A stretch of DNA of 64,000 nucleotides from Burkholderiales bacterium RIFCSPLOWO2_12_FULL_65_40 (GCA_001770955.1 MESL01000043.1:103834-167833), one strand, 5' to 3'; counted from the stretch's first letter, positions 17,179 through 27,140 are shown. Notes: a model not told the origin generated them from the sequence alone. A program made the numbers and translations.

Positions 17179-19757
17179 AGCGCGTACCCCCGCTGCCGCA
17201 GCAGTTCGGTGATGGCTTCGTCGATCGACAGGCCCTGGGCGCGCAGTTCGTCAATCGGGGCGTTGTCCTCCAGCTTGTTGGAGAACAGCAGATGGGTTGC
17301 CGGGTCGAGGATGTTGCGGGCGACGCCTTCGCCGACGGGCGAGGAAATGTAGAGTTCGGAGAAAGCGCCGGCTTCGGTGCGCAGCGAGTTGAGCAGTCGC
17401 TTCTTCGGCTCGTCCATGGACAGGCGCCCCTTGCGGTCAAGCATCTCGATGGATTCGGGCTTCTGCCGCAGCAGGAACACCCAGTCGGAACAGTTGAACG
17501 CCGCTTCCATCTGGGCGCTGCCGTAGTAGTCGTCGGCGCTTTGGGTAGCAGTGCCGAGCGCGCCCCCGTACTTGCGCGCACGGCGTGCGGCCTCCTCCAC
17601 CACGGCCGCCTTGACGGGATCGTCGGCGCCGATGTCCCCCAACTGCTGTTTCAGCTCGTCGATGAAAAGCACCTTGCGCCGGTTGCGCGTGAGGTACATC
17701 TCCCCGGTGATCTGGTGCAACAGAAGGATGTTGACCACCGCGTGCAGATCCGGCCGGCGCTTGAGTTCCTCATTCTCGACGACGATGAAATCGTTGCTGA
17801 AATCGACGTTGGACCGGCCCTCGAAGAAGCGCTCGTACTGCCCGCCCTTGGCGTAGGGATTGAGCATGATCGCCAGATCCCGGATGCGCTGGTCACCGTT
17901 GACGCCCAGTTCCTCAATGGTCCCGGTCTTGAAGGCGTCGCGCACGCCGGTGATCGTGAGATCCTGGCCATGTTCGCGCCAGAGCTTGAGCACCATGGCC
18001 GAGATCGCTTTGTACTGCACCTCCTCCAGCGTGTGCTGCATCGAGCACATCTTGGCGATGCCGGGCACGAGCATGTCGATGTCCTCATTGATGTCGTGCA
18101 CGATCGTGAACGGGTTCAGGCAGATCTTGGAATCCGCACGGAATTCGATGTAGGTGCCCTGCGCCTTCCTGCAGAGCTTCTCGAAGCTGCGGCCCAGGTC
18201 CAGCATCCAGACCTTCGCGCCGATCGCGCGGTAGGACCAGGCCAGCTCGTTCATCAGCACCGACTTGCCGCTGCCGGGAGCGCCGATGATGGCGAAGTTG
18301 TAGTTCCCGAGATCGTTGTCGTAGAGGTCGAGCGTCATGACCTGGCCGCGGCGGCCGCCGAAGACCAGCGCTGGCGTGCGCGTGCCGCGCCATTCCGCGA
18401 TGAGCGGCGCCATGTGGATCGCGTTCGACATGGTCTTGCGCGTGACGCGGCGCATCTTGCCCAGGTCCTTGTGCATCCTCGGCGTCAGCGTCATGGGCAG
18501 GCTCGCGAGCAAGGCCTGCCTGTGCATGTAGGCGTCGGAATTGAGCTGAAAACCCCGTGCGCGCCAGATCGCGTTGGCGGCCTCGTGCGCCGAGGCGGAC
18601 TTGTCCGGGTGGGTGAAGATCGCGAGCTGGTGGTACAGACTGACGAGGCTGCCGCCGGTGTCGATGGCGTTCGCCGCGGCGGACCAGTCGTCGAGCTTCT
18701 TCCTCACATCCGGCATCACATCCGCCATCTTGCTTTTGGCGTTCTGGGTGGCGCGCACGTGGTTTGCGGTGACGACGGACTTGGTGGCGTTGGGGTCCAG
18801 GATGTGTACGCCCAGCGTGATCAGGAAGGGCGCGCTGTACTGCAGCGCCGGCTGCATGAGGTCGCCGATCAGCGAGCCCATCTGCCACAACGCGAAGTGC
18901 TCTGGGAAACTCTTGATCGAGTAGAAGCGCGCTTCCAGCACCTCGGCGCTGGTTTCCTTCCATAGGGTGATGCCGGAGGGATGCGGATCCTGGATGGTGT
19001 CGAAGTCCACGATCTGATCCCGGATCTCCCGGCCATCGTCGTAGTGCAGCCACCGATCGTCATCGAACTGCAGGTCTTCCGCGTCCGAGTGCGCGATCCG
19101 GTCGGGGTTCGTGAAGAGGGCGCACCAGTTGATGAGGTCGGCCGCGTCGCACACGCGGTTGGGCAGCATGGCCGCGCGCAGCGTGGCGGCCATCGAGTCG
19201 CGCAGCGTCAGCAGCGCCTCGCGGCTGTTCAGATCCGCCGCATCGCCGGGGAAGGACACGCTCAGCATCAGCCGGAAGTCCCGCAAGGTGTAGTGGAAGC
19301 CCGCCGTGAGCGAGGTCTGCGTGCCGCGCAGCAGGTGCTGCACGCGCTGTCGAGCGAGCTTGCGGAACAGGTTCTCGTTGGGAACGGGCCGCCCGAAGGG
19401 GCGGGCCTTCTCGGCCTGGTCCTCGTCTTCCACGCGCAGGTTGGTGTACTGGCGCAATTGGTGGCGGATGTGCGGCGAGGCGAACAAGTGGAACTGCAGG
19501 CCGGTGTCCGGCGGGCAGTTGGCGTAGAGCGAGACCAGCACCTCGGCCATGCGCTCGTCGGCACCCGACTGCGGCATCACTTCCAGAAGGAAGCCCATGC
19601 CGTCGCGGTTCACGAAGAGCTTCTCTTCGGCGAGGTAGGCCGAGTAGGGCAGCCAGCCAGCGAACTGTTCGGCCGGTGTGTCCGCTGGCAGTGCGAAGGG
19701 GAACAGCGGCGCCGCGCGGAACTCGCCGGACGGGGCTTCGGTGGAGGGTATGCGCAT
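17175..19757 (-). CDS. traC: Conjugation ATPase TraC (VirB4 family)
   Basis: Cytoplasmic or inner-membrane-associated ATPase that powers F-type pilus assembly. Starting at MRIPSTEAPSGE gives 860 residues, the normal length; the open frame extends upstream only as a shadow of traV. The Walker A motif GAPGSGKSVLMNEL is near residue 492 and Walker B VLFIDELKQQ near 696, followed by the GTATQSADDYY region. The N-terminal half carries the TraC domain (FVNRDGMGFLLEVMPQSGAD). It begins seven bases after the traV stop. Confidence 0.96.
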   Translation of the reverse strand: MRIPSTEAPSGEFRAAPLFPFALPADTPAEQFAGWLPYSAYLAEEKLFVNRDGMGFLLEVMPQSGADERMAEVLVSLYANCPPDTGLQFHLFASPHIRHQLRQYTNLRVEDEDQAEKARPFGRPVPNENLFRKLARQRVQHLLRGTQTSLTAGFHYTLRDFRLMLSVSFPGDAADLNSREALLTLRDSMAATLRAAMLPNRVCDAADLINWCALFTNPDRIAHSDAEDLQFDDDRWLHYDDGREIRDQIVDFDTIQDPHPSGITLWKETSAEVLEARFYSIKSFPEHFALWQMGSLIGDLMQPALQYSAPFLITLGVHILDPNATKSVVTANHVRATQNAKSKMADVMPDVRKKLDDWSAAANAIDTGGSLVSLYHQLAIFTHPDKSASAHEAANAIWRARGFQLNSDAYMHRQALLASLPMTLTPRMHKDLGKMRRVTRKTMSNAIHMAPLIAEWRGTRTPALVFGGRRGQVMTLDLYDNDLGNYNFAIIGAPGSGKSVLMNELAWSYRAIGAKVWMLDLGRSFEKLCRKAQGTYIEFRADSKICLNPFTIVHDINEDIDMLVPGIAKMCSMQHTLEEVQYKAISAMVLKLWREHGQDLTITGVRDAFKTGTIEELGVNGDQRIRDLAIMLNPYAKGGQYERFFEGRSNVDFSNDFIVVENEELKRRPDLHAVVNILLLHQITGEMYLTRNRRKVLFIDELKQQLGDIGADDPVKAAVVEEAARRARKYGGALGTATQSADDYYGSAQMEAAFNCSDWVFLLRQKPESIEMLDRKGRLSMDEPKKRLLNSLRTEAGAFSELYISSPVGEGVARNILDPATHLLFSNKLEDNAPIDELRAQGLSIDEAITELLRQRGYAL

Positions 19758-19764
19758 GGTGGCC

Positions 19765-20418
19765 TCACAGCGGATGGGTGCCCAGGCCCGCCGGGGGCCG
19801 ACTGAGCGAAGGGAAGGGATTGAGGGACGTGGGCCGCTGCACCGCGCCCTCGGAGGAGGCGGGCGCGTCGGTCTCGGTGGGTGCCTGGCCGGACGAGGAT
19901 GGGGCGGGGGAGGGGGCCGCGGGCGGTGGGCGCAGCGGCGCGTACTGGTCGCGGATGCGCTGGCGGACGTGGTCGATCTGCCAGCGCCCGGTGTCCACCT
20001 GAACGTAGACGTAGCCCTGGTCCCACAGGTCGCCGTCGGCGTCCTCCCAGGGCTTGGTCCACAGCCGCAGGACACGTGCCTGGGAGCGCAGTTCCAGGGT
20101 GGGCGCGTCCCCGATGCCGACCAGCGCGCTCCCTGTCGCGGGAGCCGCGAACGGCATCCGGCCCGGAGCCGATGCGGCCGGCGCAGCGCCCCTCGACGGG
20201 GGCGCTGCCGAATTGGCCGCGGCGGTGCCCAACGTCCGCTGACTGGGCAGGTTCTCGTGCAGCGCGTTGGCGTAGGTGCCCGACACCGAGTCGCAGGCCA
20301 CGCCCTCGGGTGCCGTGCAGGCGTATTTGGACCCGCCGCTGAGCCCGGACATGTTGACGCAGGCGGCCAGCGGCAAGAGCAGGGCCATGGCGCAGAGGCG
20401 CAGTGTTGTTGTGCTCAT
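19765..20418 (-). CDS. traV: Outer-membrane lipoprotein TraV
   Basis: Lipoprotein of the F-type T4SS core complex that forms the outer-membrane ring with TraK and TraB. The 217-residue product has a lipobox (LLLPLAAC, Cys near residue 20) and then the family's opening [20 protein letters not shown]. The middle and end are Pro/Ala/Ser-rich with one conserved block ([17 protein letters not shown]). Start and stop are tightly packed: it overlaps dsbC by four bases and is followed closely by traC. Confidence 0.92.
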   Translation of the reverse strand: MSTTTLRLCAMALLLPLAACVNMSGLSGGSKYACTAPEGVACDSVSGTYANALHENLPSQRTLGTAAANSAAPPSRGAAPAASAPGRMPFAAPATGSALVGIGDAPTLELRSQARVLRLWTKPWEDADGDLWDQGYVYVQVDTGRWQIDHVRQRIRDQYAPLRPPPAAPSPAPSSSGQAPTETDAPASSEGAVQRPTSLNPFPSLSRPPAGLGTHPL

Positions 20419-21260
20419 GGCCGTTTCCCCGAGACGGCCGACTGCGATGCGACCTTGGCGGCTTCCGCGAGCCTGGCTTCCAGAACCTGGCGGCCGACGT
20501 AGCCGTTGGTGCGCGCGCCGTCGGCCCAGATCAACGTGGGTGTTCCTTGCACGCCGAGCCTGCGGGCCAACTCGAGGTTGCGCGCGATCGGGTGCTCGCA
20601 GTTCGCTGCCGACTGCAGCATGCTTGCGTCCGCCTGCAGCATCCAATGCCGCCAGGCGCGCTCGCGGTCGGCGGCGCACCAGATCGCAACCGGACGGGCC
20701 TCTCCCTGGAAGGGCACGAGGAAGGTATAGACGGTGACGTTGTCGATGCCGGCGAGCTCTGGTTCGAGCTGCTTGCAGTAGATGCAGTTCGGATCGCTGA
20801 AGACCGCGACCTTGCGCTGGCCATTGCCGCGCACGGTCTTGATCGCGTCGTTCAGCGGCAACTGGTCGATCGAGATGGGTGCTGCCGACATCGACTCCGA
20901 CTGGAGTTGAGCACCTTGGGCAGCGCTGCGCTGTGCGATCCTGGGGCCCGTGATGTCGCGCATGCTGGCCGTGTCGAAGAGGCGGCCGAACACGAAGAAG
21001 CGCGGGTTGGCGGCCGTGACGTAGGCCACGTTGCCGTTCATCCAGACCTCGTAGAGGCCCTCGACCTCCGTGCGCGCCACTTCCGTGAACTGGGTACCGG
21101 GATGGGCCTTGCGTAGCACGGCGAGCAGCCGGGATTCGTCGGACGTCGCGGCTTGGCCGGGGATGCCGGCGGCCAGCAACACCGCGCACAGCGCCGCCGG
21201 GAGATACCTTGCGGCGAAACGGGAGTGCTGCGCGCGCACCGGTTCAGTAGTTGCCATCAT
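20415..21260 (-). CDS. dsbC: DsbC-type thiol:disulfide interchange protein
   Basis: Periplasmic disulfide isomerase. It has 281 residues with a signal peptide ([17 protein letters not shown]), an N-terminal DsbC-like dimerisation region ([14 protein letters not shown]) and a thioredoxin domain with [16 protein letters not shown] (CIYC near residue 160) and the cis-proline segment [12 protein letters not shown]. Encoded between traB and traV, it probably serves the cysteine-rich TraN, TraU and TraV of this system. A DsbC gene at this place is also known in SXT/R391-type elements. Confidence 0.93.
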   Translation of the reverse strand: MMATTEPVRAQHSRFAARYLPAALCAVLLAAGIPGQAATSDESRLLAVLRKAHPGTQFTEVARTEVEGLYEVWMNGNVAYVTAANPRFFVFGRLFDTASMRDITGPRIAQRSAAQGAQLQSESMSAAPISIDQLPLNDAIKTVRGNGQRKVAVFSDPNCIYCKQLEPELAGIDNVTVYTFLVPFQGEARPVAIWCAADRERAWRHWMLQADASMLQSAANCEHPIARNLELARRLGVQGTPTLIWADGARTNGYVGRQVLEARLAEAAKVASQSAVSGKRP

Positions 21261-22671
21261 CGGTGACCTCCAGGTAGCGGGTTTCGGGGGAAGGGGCTCG
21301 GCGGGTGGACTGCTCGGCCATGGCGGTCATCGGCACGTCGATGCGCACGCCCTTGGTGATCACGACGTCGATCTGGCGGCCGGCGTCCACTTCGATGACG
21401 GGGAAGGTGTTCTCGGCCAGCTTGATGTAGTACTGGGCCAGGCGGTCCAAGGCCTTGCCCACGCCTTGCCCGAGGCCCGCGCGGTAGGCATCGGCATTGC
21501 CGTCCGCGCTCGCGATGGTCCCGAGTGCCGAGGTGCTGTAGGTGGTGTTGGCGGTGGACAGGCCCTGGCCGATGCCGCTGACCACCCCGGCCAGGAGCGC
21601 ATTCGCCAGCATCTGCCCCTGTTTGGTCACCAGTCTGCCGCGCATCCCGACCTTGCCGTCCTCGCCGTAGACGCTGCCCTGGATGCGCACTTCGAGCGTC
21701 GCGCCGTCCGCGCGCACGCACGACAGGTTCTCGGTGCGCAGGTAGGCGCGTTCCGAGCTGATGTCGCCGTAGCCGGCCGCGATGACGAAGCACTCGCGGT
21801 ACTCGCCGCGGAATTGGTTGGGCAGCACGCTGTTGTCGGAGAGCCGGATCAGCACCGGGTGCGGATTCGATTGCGACTGCCCGCCCGTGGGGGCGTCCAG
21901 GCCGCCGAGCAGGATGCCTCGCGTGAAGCTGACAGGCAGGAAGGTGGCGACCGTCCTGGGCGCGCTGGACGAGGCGGCGGGCGTGCCTTCACGCGCGGCG
22001 TTGCCATCTCTGCCGCTACCTCCGGTGCCTGCCGGGCGGGATCGGTCCGCCAGCGTCACTCGCGAGATCACGGGCACGGGTGGCGCGGGCGGCGCAGGGG
22101 GCTGCAGGATGGGCGGTCCGGCCGGCATCGCGCCCACGCCGGCGGCACCGGGAGGCGGCGCGGGCGGCAGGCTGGCCGCGGGCGGCATGGCCGTGGAGCT
22201 GGGTTCCGGAGCCGCGGGCGTCGGTGGCGATAGTGTGGCAGGCTTCGGCGCGGCTGCGGCTGCCTGCTGGCTCGCGGTCAGGCGCTGCTCTAATTCGGCG
22301 AAGCGCTGCATCGTCCGGCCTTCGAAGGCCTGCCGCTCCTTGTTGAGGCGGCTTTGTTCTTCGCGCTCGGTTTCGTACTGGGCCAGCTTGCGGCCTGCAG
22401 TGCCGACCCACTGGTCCACCGGATTCACCTGGCCGCCGGGCGGCAGCACGCCGATGTTGGTGACGTCGCTGGGCTGCGTTTGGGCGGCGCGGCCGTGCGG
22501 CTGGTGGTTCGTGGCAGAGAAACTGAAGATCAGCCACAGCAGGCAGATGCCGCCGCCCAGGATGGCGGCCAGCAGGGCGTACTGCCGCTGGCGCGGTGAG
22601 AGGCGATCCAGCAGCCCGCGTACGGCATAGCCGGGCGGGCGCCCGCCCGGTGGCATGGAAGGCGTGCTCAT
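21244..22671 (-). CDS. traB: Conjugal transfer protein TraB (VirB10-like)
   Basis: Core-complex protein spanning the envelope. It has 475 residues with a short cytoplasmic head, one membrane segment ([20 protein letters not shown], about 31-50), a coiled coil (about 85-125) and a long Pro/Ala-rich periplasmic linker (about 130-230). The conserved TrbI/VirB10 domain includes [50 protein letters not shown] and a final beta region. Frame overlaps with traK and dsbC mark translational coupling. Confidence 0.94.
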   Translation of the reverse strand: MSTPSMPPGGRPPGYAVRGLLDRLSPRQRQYALLAAILGGGICLLWLIFSFSATNHQPHGRAAQTQPSDVTNIGVLPPGGQVNPVDQWVGTAGRKLAQYETEREEQSRLNKERQAFEGRTMQRFAELEQRLTASQQAAAAAPKPATLSPPTPAAPEPSSTAMPPAASLPPAPPPGAAGVGAMPAGPPILQPPAPPAPPVPVISRVTLADRSRPAGTGGSGRDGNAAREGTPAASSSAPRTVATFLPVSFTRGILLGGLDAPTGGQSQSNPHPVLIRLSDNSVLPNQFRGEYRECFVIAAGYGDISSERAYLRTENLSCVRADGATLEVRIQGSVYGEDGKVGMRGRLVTKQGQMLANALLAGVVSGIGQGLSTANTTYSTSALGTIASADGNADAYRAGLGQGVGKALDRLAQYYIKLAENTFPVIEVDAGRQIDVVITKGVRIDVPMTAMAEQSTRRAPSPETRYLEVTDDGNY

Positions 22672-23666
22672 CGCGTGCCTCCCCGCCGGATCACGTAGAC
22701 GCTGGTGGTCTCGCCCGGCCGCAGGTTGTGGTGCTCGATGGCGATGCCGACGATCTCGCCGCCGGCGCGGCTGTCCGGGCGGTCGAACTCCTGCTCGGCT
22801 AGCACCATCGGCACCGTGCTGGTGTTCTGCAGCGTGTACTTCTCGCCGGTCAGGCCGCGGCCCTCGTACTGGCGCAGCAGCGTGAAGCGCGCGTCGGCCC
22901 AGAGCTGGATGGGGCGGGAGGACTCCTCGACCCGGACGTCCGGCGGCACGCGGTCCGAAACCATAGCCACCAGCAGCGCCTTCATCGCGCGCACGTGGCT
23001 GGGGGCCGGGCCGGACGGCGCCGCATCGGGCGTGGCCGGGCGCAGGGCTCGGGGCGTCTTGTCGCGGATGACGATGGTGTCGGCGGGCGTGTCCGAACGC
23101 CGCAGCAGCAGCGTGTAGGTGGCCGTGGCCGAGGACACGAAGAGGTTGATCGGCCGCGTCGCATCGCCGACCGGGCGGATGTAGACCTCGCCCTTGTCGC
23201 GGTCGCATTCGACGATGACGTCGCCGGACGGGTTGACCGTGGAAGGCATCAGGGCGGCCGGCGCGGCCAGGCCGGGCGTGGTGGAGGGCGCCCCAGGGGA
23301 AGCCGTGACGGCCGGCAAGGGCGAGCCGCCGCAATGGCTCGAATGGATGTTGCCGAATACGTCCGTGATCGGCGTGCCCTCGATGCGGATGCGCGTGGGC
23401 TCCTTCAGAGAAACAATGGCCTCGACGGCCACGCCGTCACTGGCCTCCACGACCTGCAGCGCATGCGCCTGCAGTCCGAAGGACAGGGCCGTGACGGCGA
23501 GGATGCGCCGCGCCGCCGGGGACAGACCATCCCAGTGCCGACGCGGCGGCGCGCCGCGCAGGGGCGATGGCTTTGCGGCGGCGAGCCTGGCCTGGGTGGG
23601 CCGAAGTCCGGCGGGCGCGGGGCCGGCCAGGCGCGGCGGCGTGAATGCGATGTCACTTGACCGCAT
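22668..23666 (-). CDS. traK: Conjugal transfer protein TraK (VirB9-like)
   Basis: Periplasmic secretin-like component of the T4SS core complex. The 332-residue product starts at MRSSDIAFTPPR, overlapping the traE end by 14 bp. It has an unusually long, Pro/Arg-rich N-terminal extension of about 55 residues before a hydrophobic signal-like stretch (ILAVTALSFGLQAHA). The conserved TraK region follows (VVEASDGVAVEAIVSLKEPT, RIEGTPITDVFGNI, ECDRDKGEVYIRP) with C-terminal YTLQNTSTVPMVLAEQEFD. An internal start nearer the signal peptide is possible. Confidence 0.9.
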   Translation of the reverse strand: MRSSDIAFTPPRLAGPAPAGLRPTQARLAAAKPSPLRGAPPRRHWDGLSPAARRILAVTALSFGLQAHALQVVEASDGVAVEAIVSLKEPTRIRIEGTPITDVFGNIHSSHCGGSPLPAVTASPGAPSTTPGLAAPAALMPSTVNPSGDVIVECDRDKGEVYIRPVGDATRPINLFVSSATATYTLLLRRSDTPADTIVIRDKTPRALRPATPDAAPSGPAPSHVRAMKALLVAMVSDRVPPDVRVEESSRPIQLWADARFTLLRQYEGRGLTGEKYTLQNTSTVPMVLAEQEFDRPDSRAGGEIVGIAIEHHNLRPGETTSVYVIRRGGTR

Positions 23667-24219
23667 AGGGCACCTCCTTGAATCCGATGACGTGCATGCG
23701 GGCTCCGGCGTGGCCGAAGTCGATGCGGTAGGCCTTGAGGTCGTTCGCGGTCTCGTAGCCGTTGACGAGGGTGCGCAGGCGTCCGCGCACGACCAGCGAC
23801 TGGGTGTCCTCGCTGGACACGAGTTGTTGTGGCGCGAAGGCCGTGGAGGCGTTGATCCGCTTGAGGCGCTCTGCCTCCACCTCCTGCCGCGTCTTGAGCG
23901 CGCCGTATTGCGCGGGATCGACGTAGCCGAGCAGGATGTCCTTCTTCCAATCGATGGTGCTGGGAGTGACATCCAGGATCAGCCAGGCGACAAAGCTGCC
24001 CATCTGCTCCAGATACTCGCTCGATGCCCTGTCGCCGCTGACCCAGAACGTCTTGTTGAGCGATGGCGGCACGACCACGGTGCGCACCGTGCCCAACAGG
24101 TTGAGGATGACGACGAGCGCGAGCACCACGCCCGTGGCCAGTGCCCCGACGGCCAAGGCGAGGCCCCGGTTGCGACGGCGCAAGTCCTTGAGGTCACCGG
24201 AGAGTCGGTCGAAGTCCAT
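23653..24219 (-). CDS. traE: Conjugal transfer protein TraE (VirB5/TraE family)
   Basis: Inner-membrane-anchored F-type pilus assembly protein. It has 188 residues, with membrane segment LALAVGALATGVVLALVVIL at about 20-39 and a periplasmic domain containing VVPPSLNKTFWVSGDRASSE, WLILDVTPSTIDW and QQLVSSEDTQSLVVRGRL. The start at 24219 (MDFDRLSGDLKDL) lies 14 bp after the traL stop. Gene order traL-traE-traK-traB is exactly that of F-type systems. Confidence 0.93.
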   Translation of the reverse strand: MDFDRLSGDLKDLRRRNRGLALAVGALATGVVLALVVILNLLGTVRTVVVPPSLNKTFWVSGDRASSEYLEQMGSFVAWLILDVTPSTIDWKKDILLGYVDPAQYGALKTRQEVEAERLKRINASTAFAPQQLVSSEDTQSLVVRGRLRTLVNGYETANDLKAYRIDFGHAGARMHVIGFKEVPYAVK

Positions 24220-24233
24220 GGCGGTACTCCGGC

Positions 24234-24533
24234 TCAGCCGACCATGCGGCGGATGTGCGACGGTGGCGTCGCGCGCATCGACGTCGCGGGATTCGTCGGC
24301 AAATGCCAGTAGAGCCAGTGCAGCGCGAAGGCGGGGTGCTTGTCCGCTTTCAGGCGCGAGATCCAGCGCGAGACGGCGATGCCTGCGGCCATGCAGGCGG
24401 CGAACGCCGCCTTGTTCGAGGACAGGTAGCCGATGAAGAACGCCAGGACGATGGGCACGGCGACGTCGACATCCCAGAAGCCGATCTTCCATTGATCGTC
24501 CAGGCGCCGCGGGATATAGGTGTCCGCTTGCAT
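24234..24533 (-). CDS. traL: Conjugal transfer protein TraL
   Basis: A small membrane protein of 99 residues with the TraL signature YIPRRLDDQWKIGFWDVDV at the start, two hydrophobic helices (VPIVLAFFIGYLSS and AAFAACMAAGIAVSRW) and the end HWLYWHLPTNP. It is needed for pilus assembly and probably corresponds to VirB3. It follows the pilin gene by about 30 bp. Confidence 0.93.
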   Translation of the reverse strand: MQADTYIPRRLDDQWKIGFWDVDVAVPIVLAFFIGYLSSNKAAFAACMAAGIAVSRWISRLKADKHPAFALHWLYWHLPTNPATSMRATPPSHIRRMVG

Positions 24534-24564
24534 GTGGGCCTCCGGGATATCGACGCGCCGGGGC

Positions 24565-24927
24565 TCAGACGACCGCGCCCATGATCGCGCCGGCGATCAC
24601 CAAGCCCACCGCCGCAAAAATGGCCAGGCCGACATAAAAAAGCACGGGCCCGAAATTGCGCAGCGCGGAGAGCGAGATCAGCGCGACGACGAAGCCGACG
24701 AACCCGACGAGCGCCTTGATGCCCGGACCGAGTTCGGCGATCTGCGTCAGTGCGCTGGTCAACGGACCCGTAATGCCCGTGAAGGCCACGAGATCCAGCG
24801 CGTGGCTCGGGAATGCGATGGCCAGGCCGACGAGGGCGATGACCATCAGGCAGAAGAAGCCGGCGAGTTTTCTTGCGGGCGAGCGCAGGACGGCCGGGGA
24901 GGGAGTGGACAGGATGGCAGTGCTCAT
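24565..24927 (-). CDS. traA: Putative conjugative pilin (TraA type)
   Basis: The product starting MSTAILSTPSPAV at 24927 has 120 residues. A long leader ends around IAFPSHA, followed by a mature part of roughly 75 residues with two hydrophobic segments (ALVGFVGFVVALISLSAL and VLFYVGLAIFAAVGLVIAGAIMG), the layout of F-type pilin. It lies directly upstream of traL, where traA is found in F-type operons. Earlier in-frame starts lack a ribosome site. Cleavage could be by host leader peptidase or by the S26 peptidase of this operon. Confidence 0.82.
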   Translation of the reverse strand: MSTAILSTPSPAVLRSPARKLAGFFCLMVIALVGLAIAFPSHALDLVAFTGITGPLTSALTQIAELGPGIKALVGFVGFVVALISLSALRNFGPVLFYVGLAIFAAVGLVIAGAIMGAVV

Positions 24928-25042
24928 GGAAAGGGCTCCAGCAAAAAGGACGAGACGACGGGTGGGATCGGGTGTCAGTACGGGTCGGCGCGTGGGCGGG
25001 GTGGTGGATCGGGGTCCACTGCTGGTAAAGGCTGTCGACCGC

Positions 25043-25747
25043 TCAGGGCGGGTCGTCACCGTCGATGCGGTAGCGGATCTCGACGCGGCGGTTGTTTGCC
25101 CGGCCTGCCGGGCTGTTGTTGGGTTCGGCGTAACAGCACGCGCCTTGCGCGTCGACGCTCACGCGCGGTGCGATGGCGGGCGACAGGGCCAGGAGTTGAC
25201 GAAGTACCGCCTGGGCTCGGGCCTTGGCGAGGCCGTCGTTCGTGGCCGCAGGGCCGGTGCTGTCGGTGCGGCCGCTGAGTGTGATTTCTCTCGCCTGGGC
25301 CAGCCGGGGCGCTACCTCGCGCAGCGCCGCGCGGGCGCTCGGTCCCAGCTGCGCGCTGGCGAACGGGAAGTGCACGGAGACCTGCTCGAAGACCGGTGCT
25401 TCGGGTGCCTTCGAGGAGGTCGATGCGATGAGCGGCGGGGGGCGTTCGTCGGACTCCACGCCGGCGTTCCTCGGCAAGGGAGGTACTGCCGGCTCGGCCG
25501 CGGTGGTGGGATGTGCAGAGACCGACGCCAGGGTCTTGGGCGTGCGTTGCGGACAGGCGTCGCCATGGCACAGTGCGAATGCCGCCTCGACGCCATGCCC
25601 GCGCTGCGCCAACCGTGCCTGTGCGGTGGTCGCTTTCGGCGCGGGCGGGTCGATCGACGCGGGCGGTGTCGCCGCGCACGCCGCGATGGCCAGGCACGAT
25701 GCGGCCCCGCTCGGGCGCCACCATGGCATGTGCGTCCTGCGCTTCAT
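25043..25747 (-). CDS. OmpA-domain lipoprotein in the transfer operon
   Basis: A 234-residue product with an apparent lipobox (ASCLAIAAC, Cys near residue 24), a low-complexity linker and a C-terminal OmpA-like peptidoglycan-binding domain. That domain shows SVHFPFASAQLGPSARAAL, LSGRTDSTGP, LAKARAQAV and the closing GRANNRRVEIRYR. It would tie the envelope-spanning apparatus to the cell wall. The start overlaps the end of the lytic transglycosylase gene by four bases, so the two wall-related proteins are made together, just before the pilin. Confidence 0.85.
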   Translation of the reverse strand: MKRRTHMPWWRPSGAASCLAIAACAATPPASIDPPAPKATTAQARLAQRGHGVEAAFALCHGDACPQRTPKTLASVSAHPTTAAEPAVPPLPRNAGVESDERPPPLIASTSSKAPEAPVFEQVSVHFPFASAQLGPSARAALREVAPRLAQAREITLSGRTDSTGPAATNDGLAKARAQAVLRQLLALSPAIAPRVSVDAQGACCYAEPNNSPAGRANNRRVEIRYRIDGDDPP

Positions 25748-26274
25748 GGCGCGACCCTCACATGCAGGCCGCGGTGCTGCGACGGGGCCGTAGCCGACCG
25801 GACAGGCAGCGGCGTGCCGCTCTGACGCGCCGCTGGCAGGTGCCGGTACACCTTCCAGGCGTACGTGGCGCGCGCCTTGGTGCAGGCGTCGCCCTTGAGC
25901 TGGCTGCAAGCTGCGTTGTAGGCACCCACGGCATTCCATGTGACGCCGTGGCGGGCGAAGCTGTCGGCCATCAGCCATGCGCCCACCTGCAGGTTGATGC
26001 ACGGGTCGTAGAGGTCCGCCTCGCGGATACCGAAGCCGGCCAGCTTGGGCAGATGTCGGCTGTTGATCTGCATCAGGCCGATGTCGTAGCTGCCAGTGCG
26101 CTGCGCGTGGCCGCGGTTCACCGCCTTCGGGTTCAAGTTCGACTCGGTACGGGCAACGGCGTAGAGCAACTCCGGCGCCACGCCGTAGCGCTGGGCCGCG
26201 GTGTCCCAGCACGGCGTCGCCAGCACCGGCATGGCACACGCGATCGTCCCCACGAAAACGAGAACCTGACGCAT
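25744..26274 (-). CDS. Conjugation-associated lytic transglycosylase
   Basis: Cleaves peptidoglycan locally so that the transfer apparatus can cross the wall. It has 176 residues with a signal peptide (VFVGTIACAMPVLA). The SLT fold motifs are present: catalytic glutamate in AVARTESNLNP, then GLMQINSRHLPKL and GAYNAACS. Similar in size to TrbN/VirB1-type enzymes of conjugative elements. The start at 26274 follows a 170-bp leader in which I see no gene. Confidence 0.92.
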   Translation of the reverse strand: MRQVLVFVGTIACAMPVLATPCWDTAAQRYGVAPELLYAVARTESNLNPKAVNRGHAQRTGSYDIGLMQINSRHLPKLAGFGIREADLYDPCINLQVGAWLMADSFARHGVTWNAVGAYNAACSQLKGDACTKARATYAWKVYRHLPAARQSGTPLPVRSATAPSQHRGLHVRVAP

Positions 26275-26447
26275 CGAAGACCCCCTGGGTGTTCAGGACC
26301 AACCCGCCACTGGACGAGCGCAGGGCGGGCACGGGGTGAGGACCGGCGGGGCCGGTCAGGGTCATGTGCGGGTGGGGCGGGGGAGGCGGCTGGCGGGAGC
26401 CTCAGCCCGGCGGGGTCGGTGCGGGTGGGCGGCGTGGCGCCGCGGGG

Positions 26448-26945
26448 TCAGCGCCGATGTCGCGGCGCGCGCTGAACCAGATGGCGCTCCACCATGTTGC
26501 GGCGCGCCTGGCCAAGTACTGCTGCTCCGGATGGATCATCCTGCTGGCACAGCGCCACGCAGGCGGTGGTGATCTGGTCGAGTCCGAACTTGGGGTTCGG
26601 ATGCTTGTTCACCGGCGAACACTGCAGGTCGTGCAGCAACTCGTACTGGGGCCGCCATAGCGATTCGCGCCGACGCGGCGTGGTCGGCGAGCGCATGACC
26701 AGATCCGTCCCGAGAAAGCCGAAGATGCGTTCGGCGGCGTCGTCACGGGTGAAGACGATGGCCACGCAGGCACTGAGCAGATCCGGGATGCGGAAAGTGG
26801 GCGATACGTTGTCGCCGCTGCGCAGCAGCGCATACAGCCAGTTGTGTTCTTCCGTCCACAGGCGGGTTTCGACCACGTCGGTGGCGTCAATCCCGCCCGC
26901 GGATGGCAGGTCTGGAAGGTGAATGTTCGGCATGGCAGTCAGCAT
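26448..26945 (-). CDS. Hypothetical protein of the conjugative element
   Basis: A 165-residue soluble protein starting MLTAMPNIHLPDLPSAGGID; AAGGA lies nine bases before the ATG at 26945, which decides this start over one at 26987. It has no signal peptide or membrane segment. Notable pieces are WTEEHNWLYALLRSGDNVSP, TFRIPDLLSACVAIVFTRDD and the end QARRNMVERHLVQ. No family recognised. It follows the DUF5983-like gene on the same strand and precedes the lytic transglycosylase. Confidence 0.7.
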   Translation of the reverse strand: MLTAMPNIHLPDLPSAGGIDATDVVETRLWTEEHNWLYALLRSGDNVSPTFRIPDLLSACVAIVFTRDDAAERIFGFLGTDLVMRSPTTPRRRESLWRPQYELLHDLQCSPVNKHPNPKFGLDQITTACVALCQQDDPSGAAVLGQARRNMVERHLVQRAPRHRR

Positions 26946-27140
26946 GGCGTCGGTCCTTGTGTCCCGGAGTGCAATGAACACGCTCATGGGCGCATGGACG
27001 TAGAGTAGGAGCGGATGGCGCGGACGTCGCCTCGCAATGCCGCTCTTCTGAGGGGTGTTTCGCAATCAGCGTCCCACGACACCCGGAGTGGCCGGTGCGT
27101 GAAGACGGAGGGCCCTCTTGGCGCGTGCCGCGTCGCGCGG

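Noticed and set aside
17292..18965. A 557-codon plus-strand frame opposite traC
   Set aside because: Antisense shadow of the TraC ATPase, no recognisable motif or ribosome site.
19758..20075. A 106-codon N-terminal extension of traC
   Set aside because: The extension is Pro/Arg-rich, lies in a shadow frame of traV and would make TraC longer than its family; the ATG at 19757 gives normal length.
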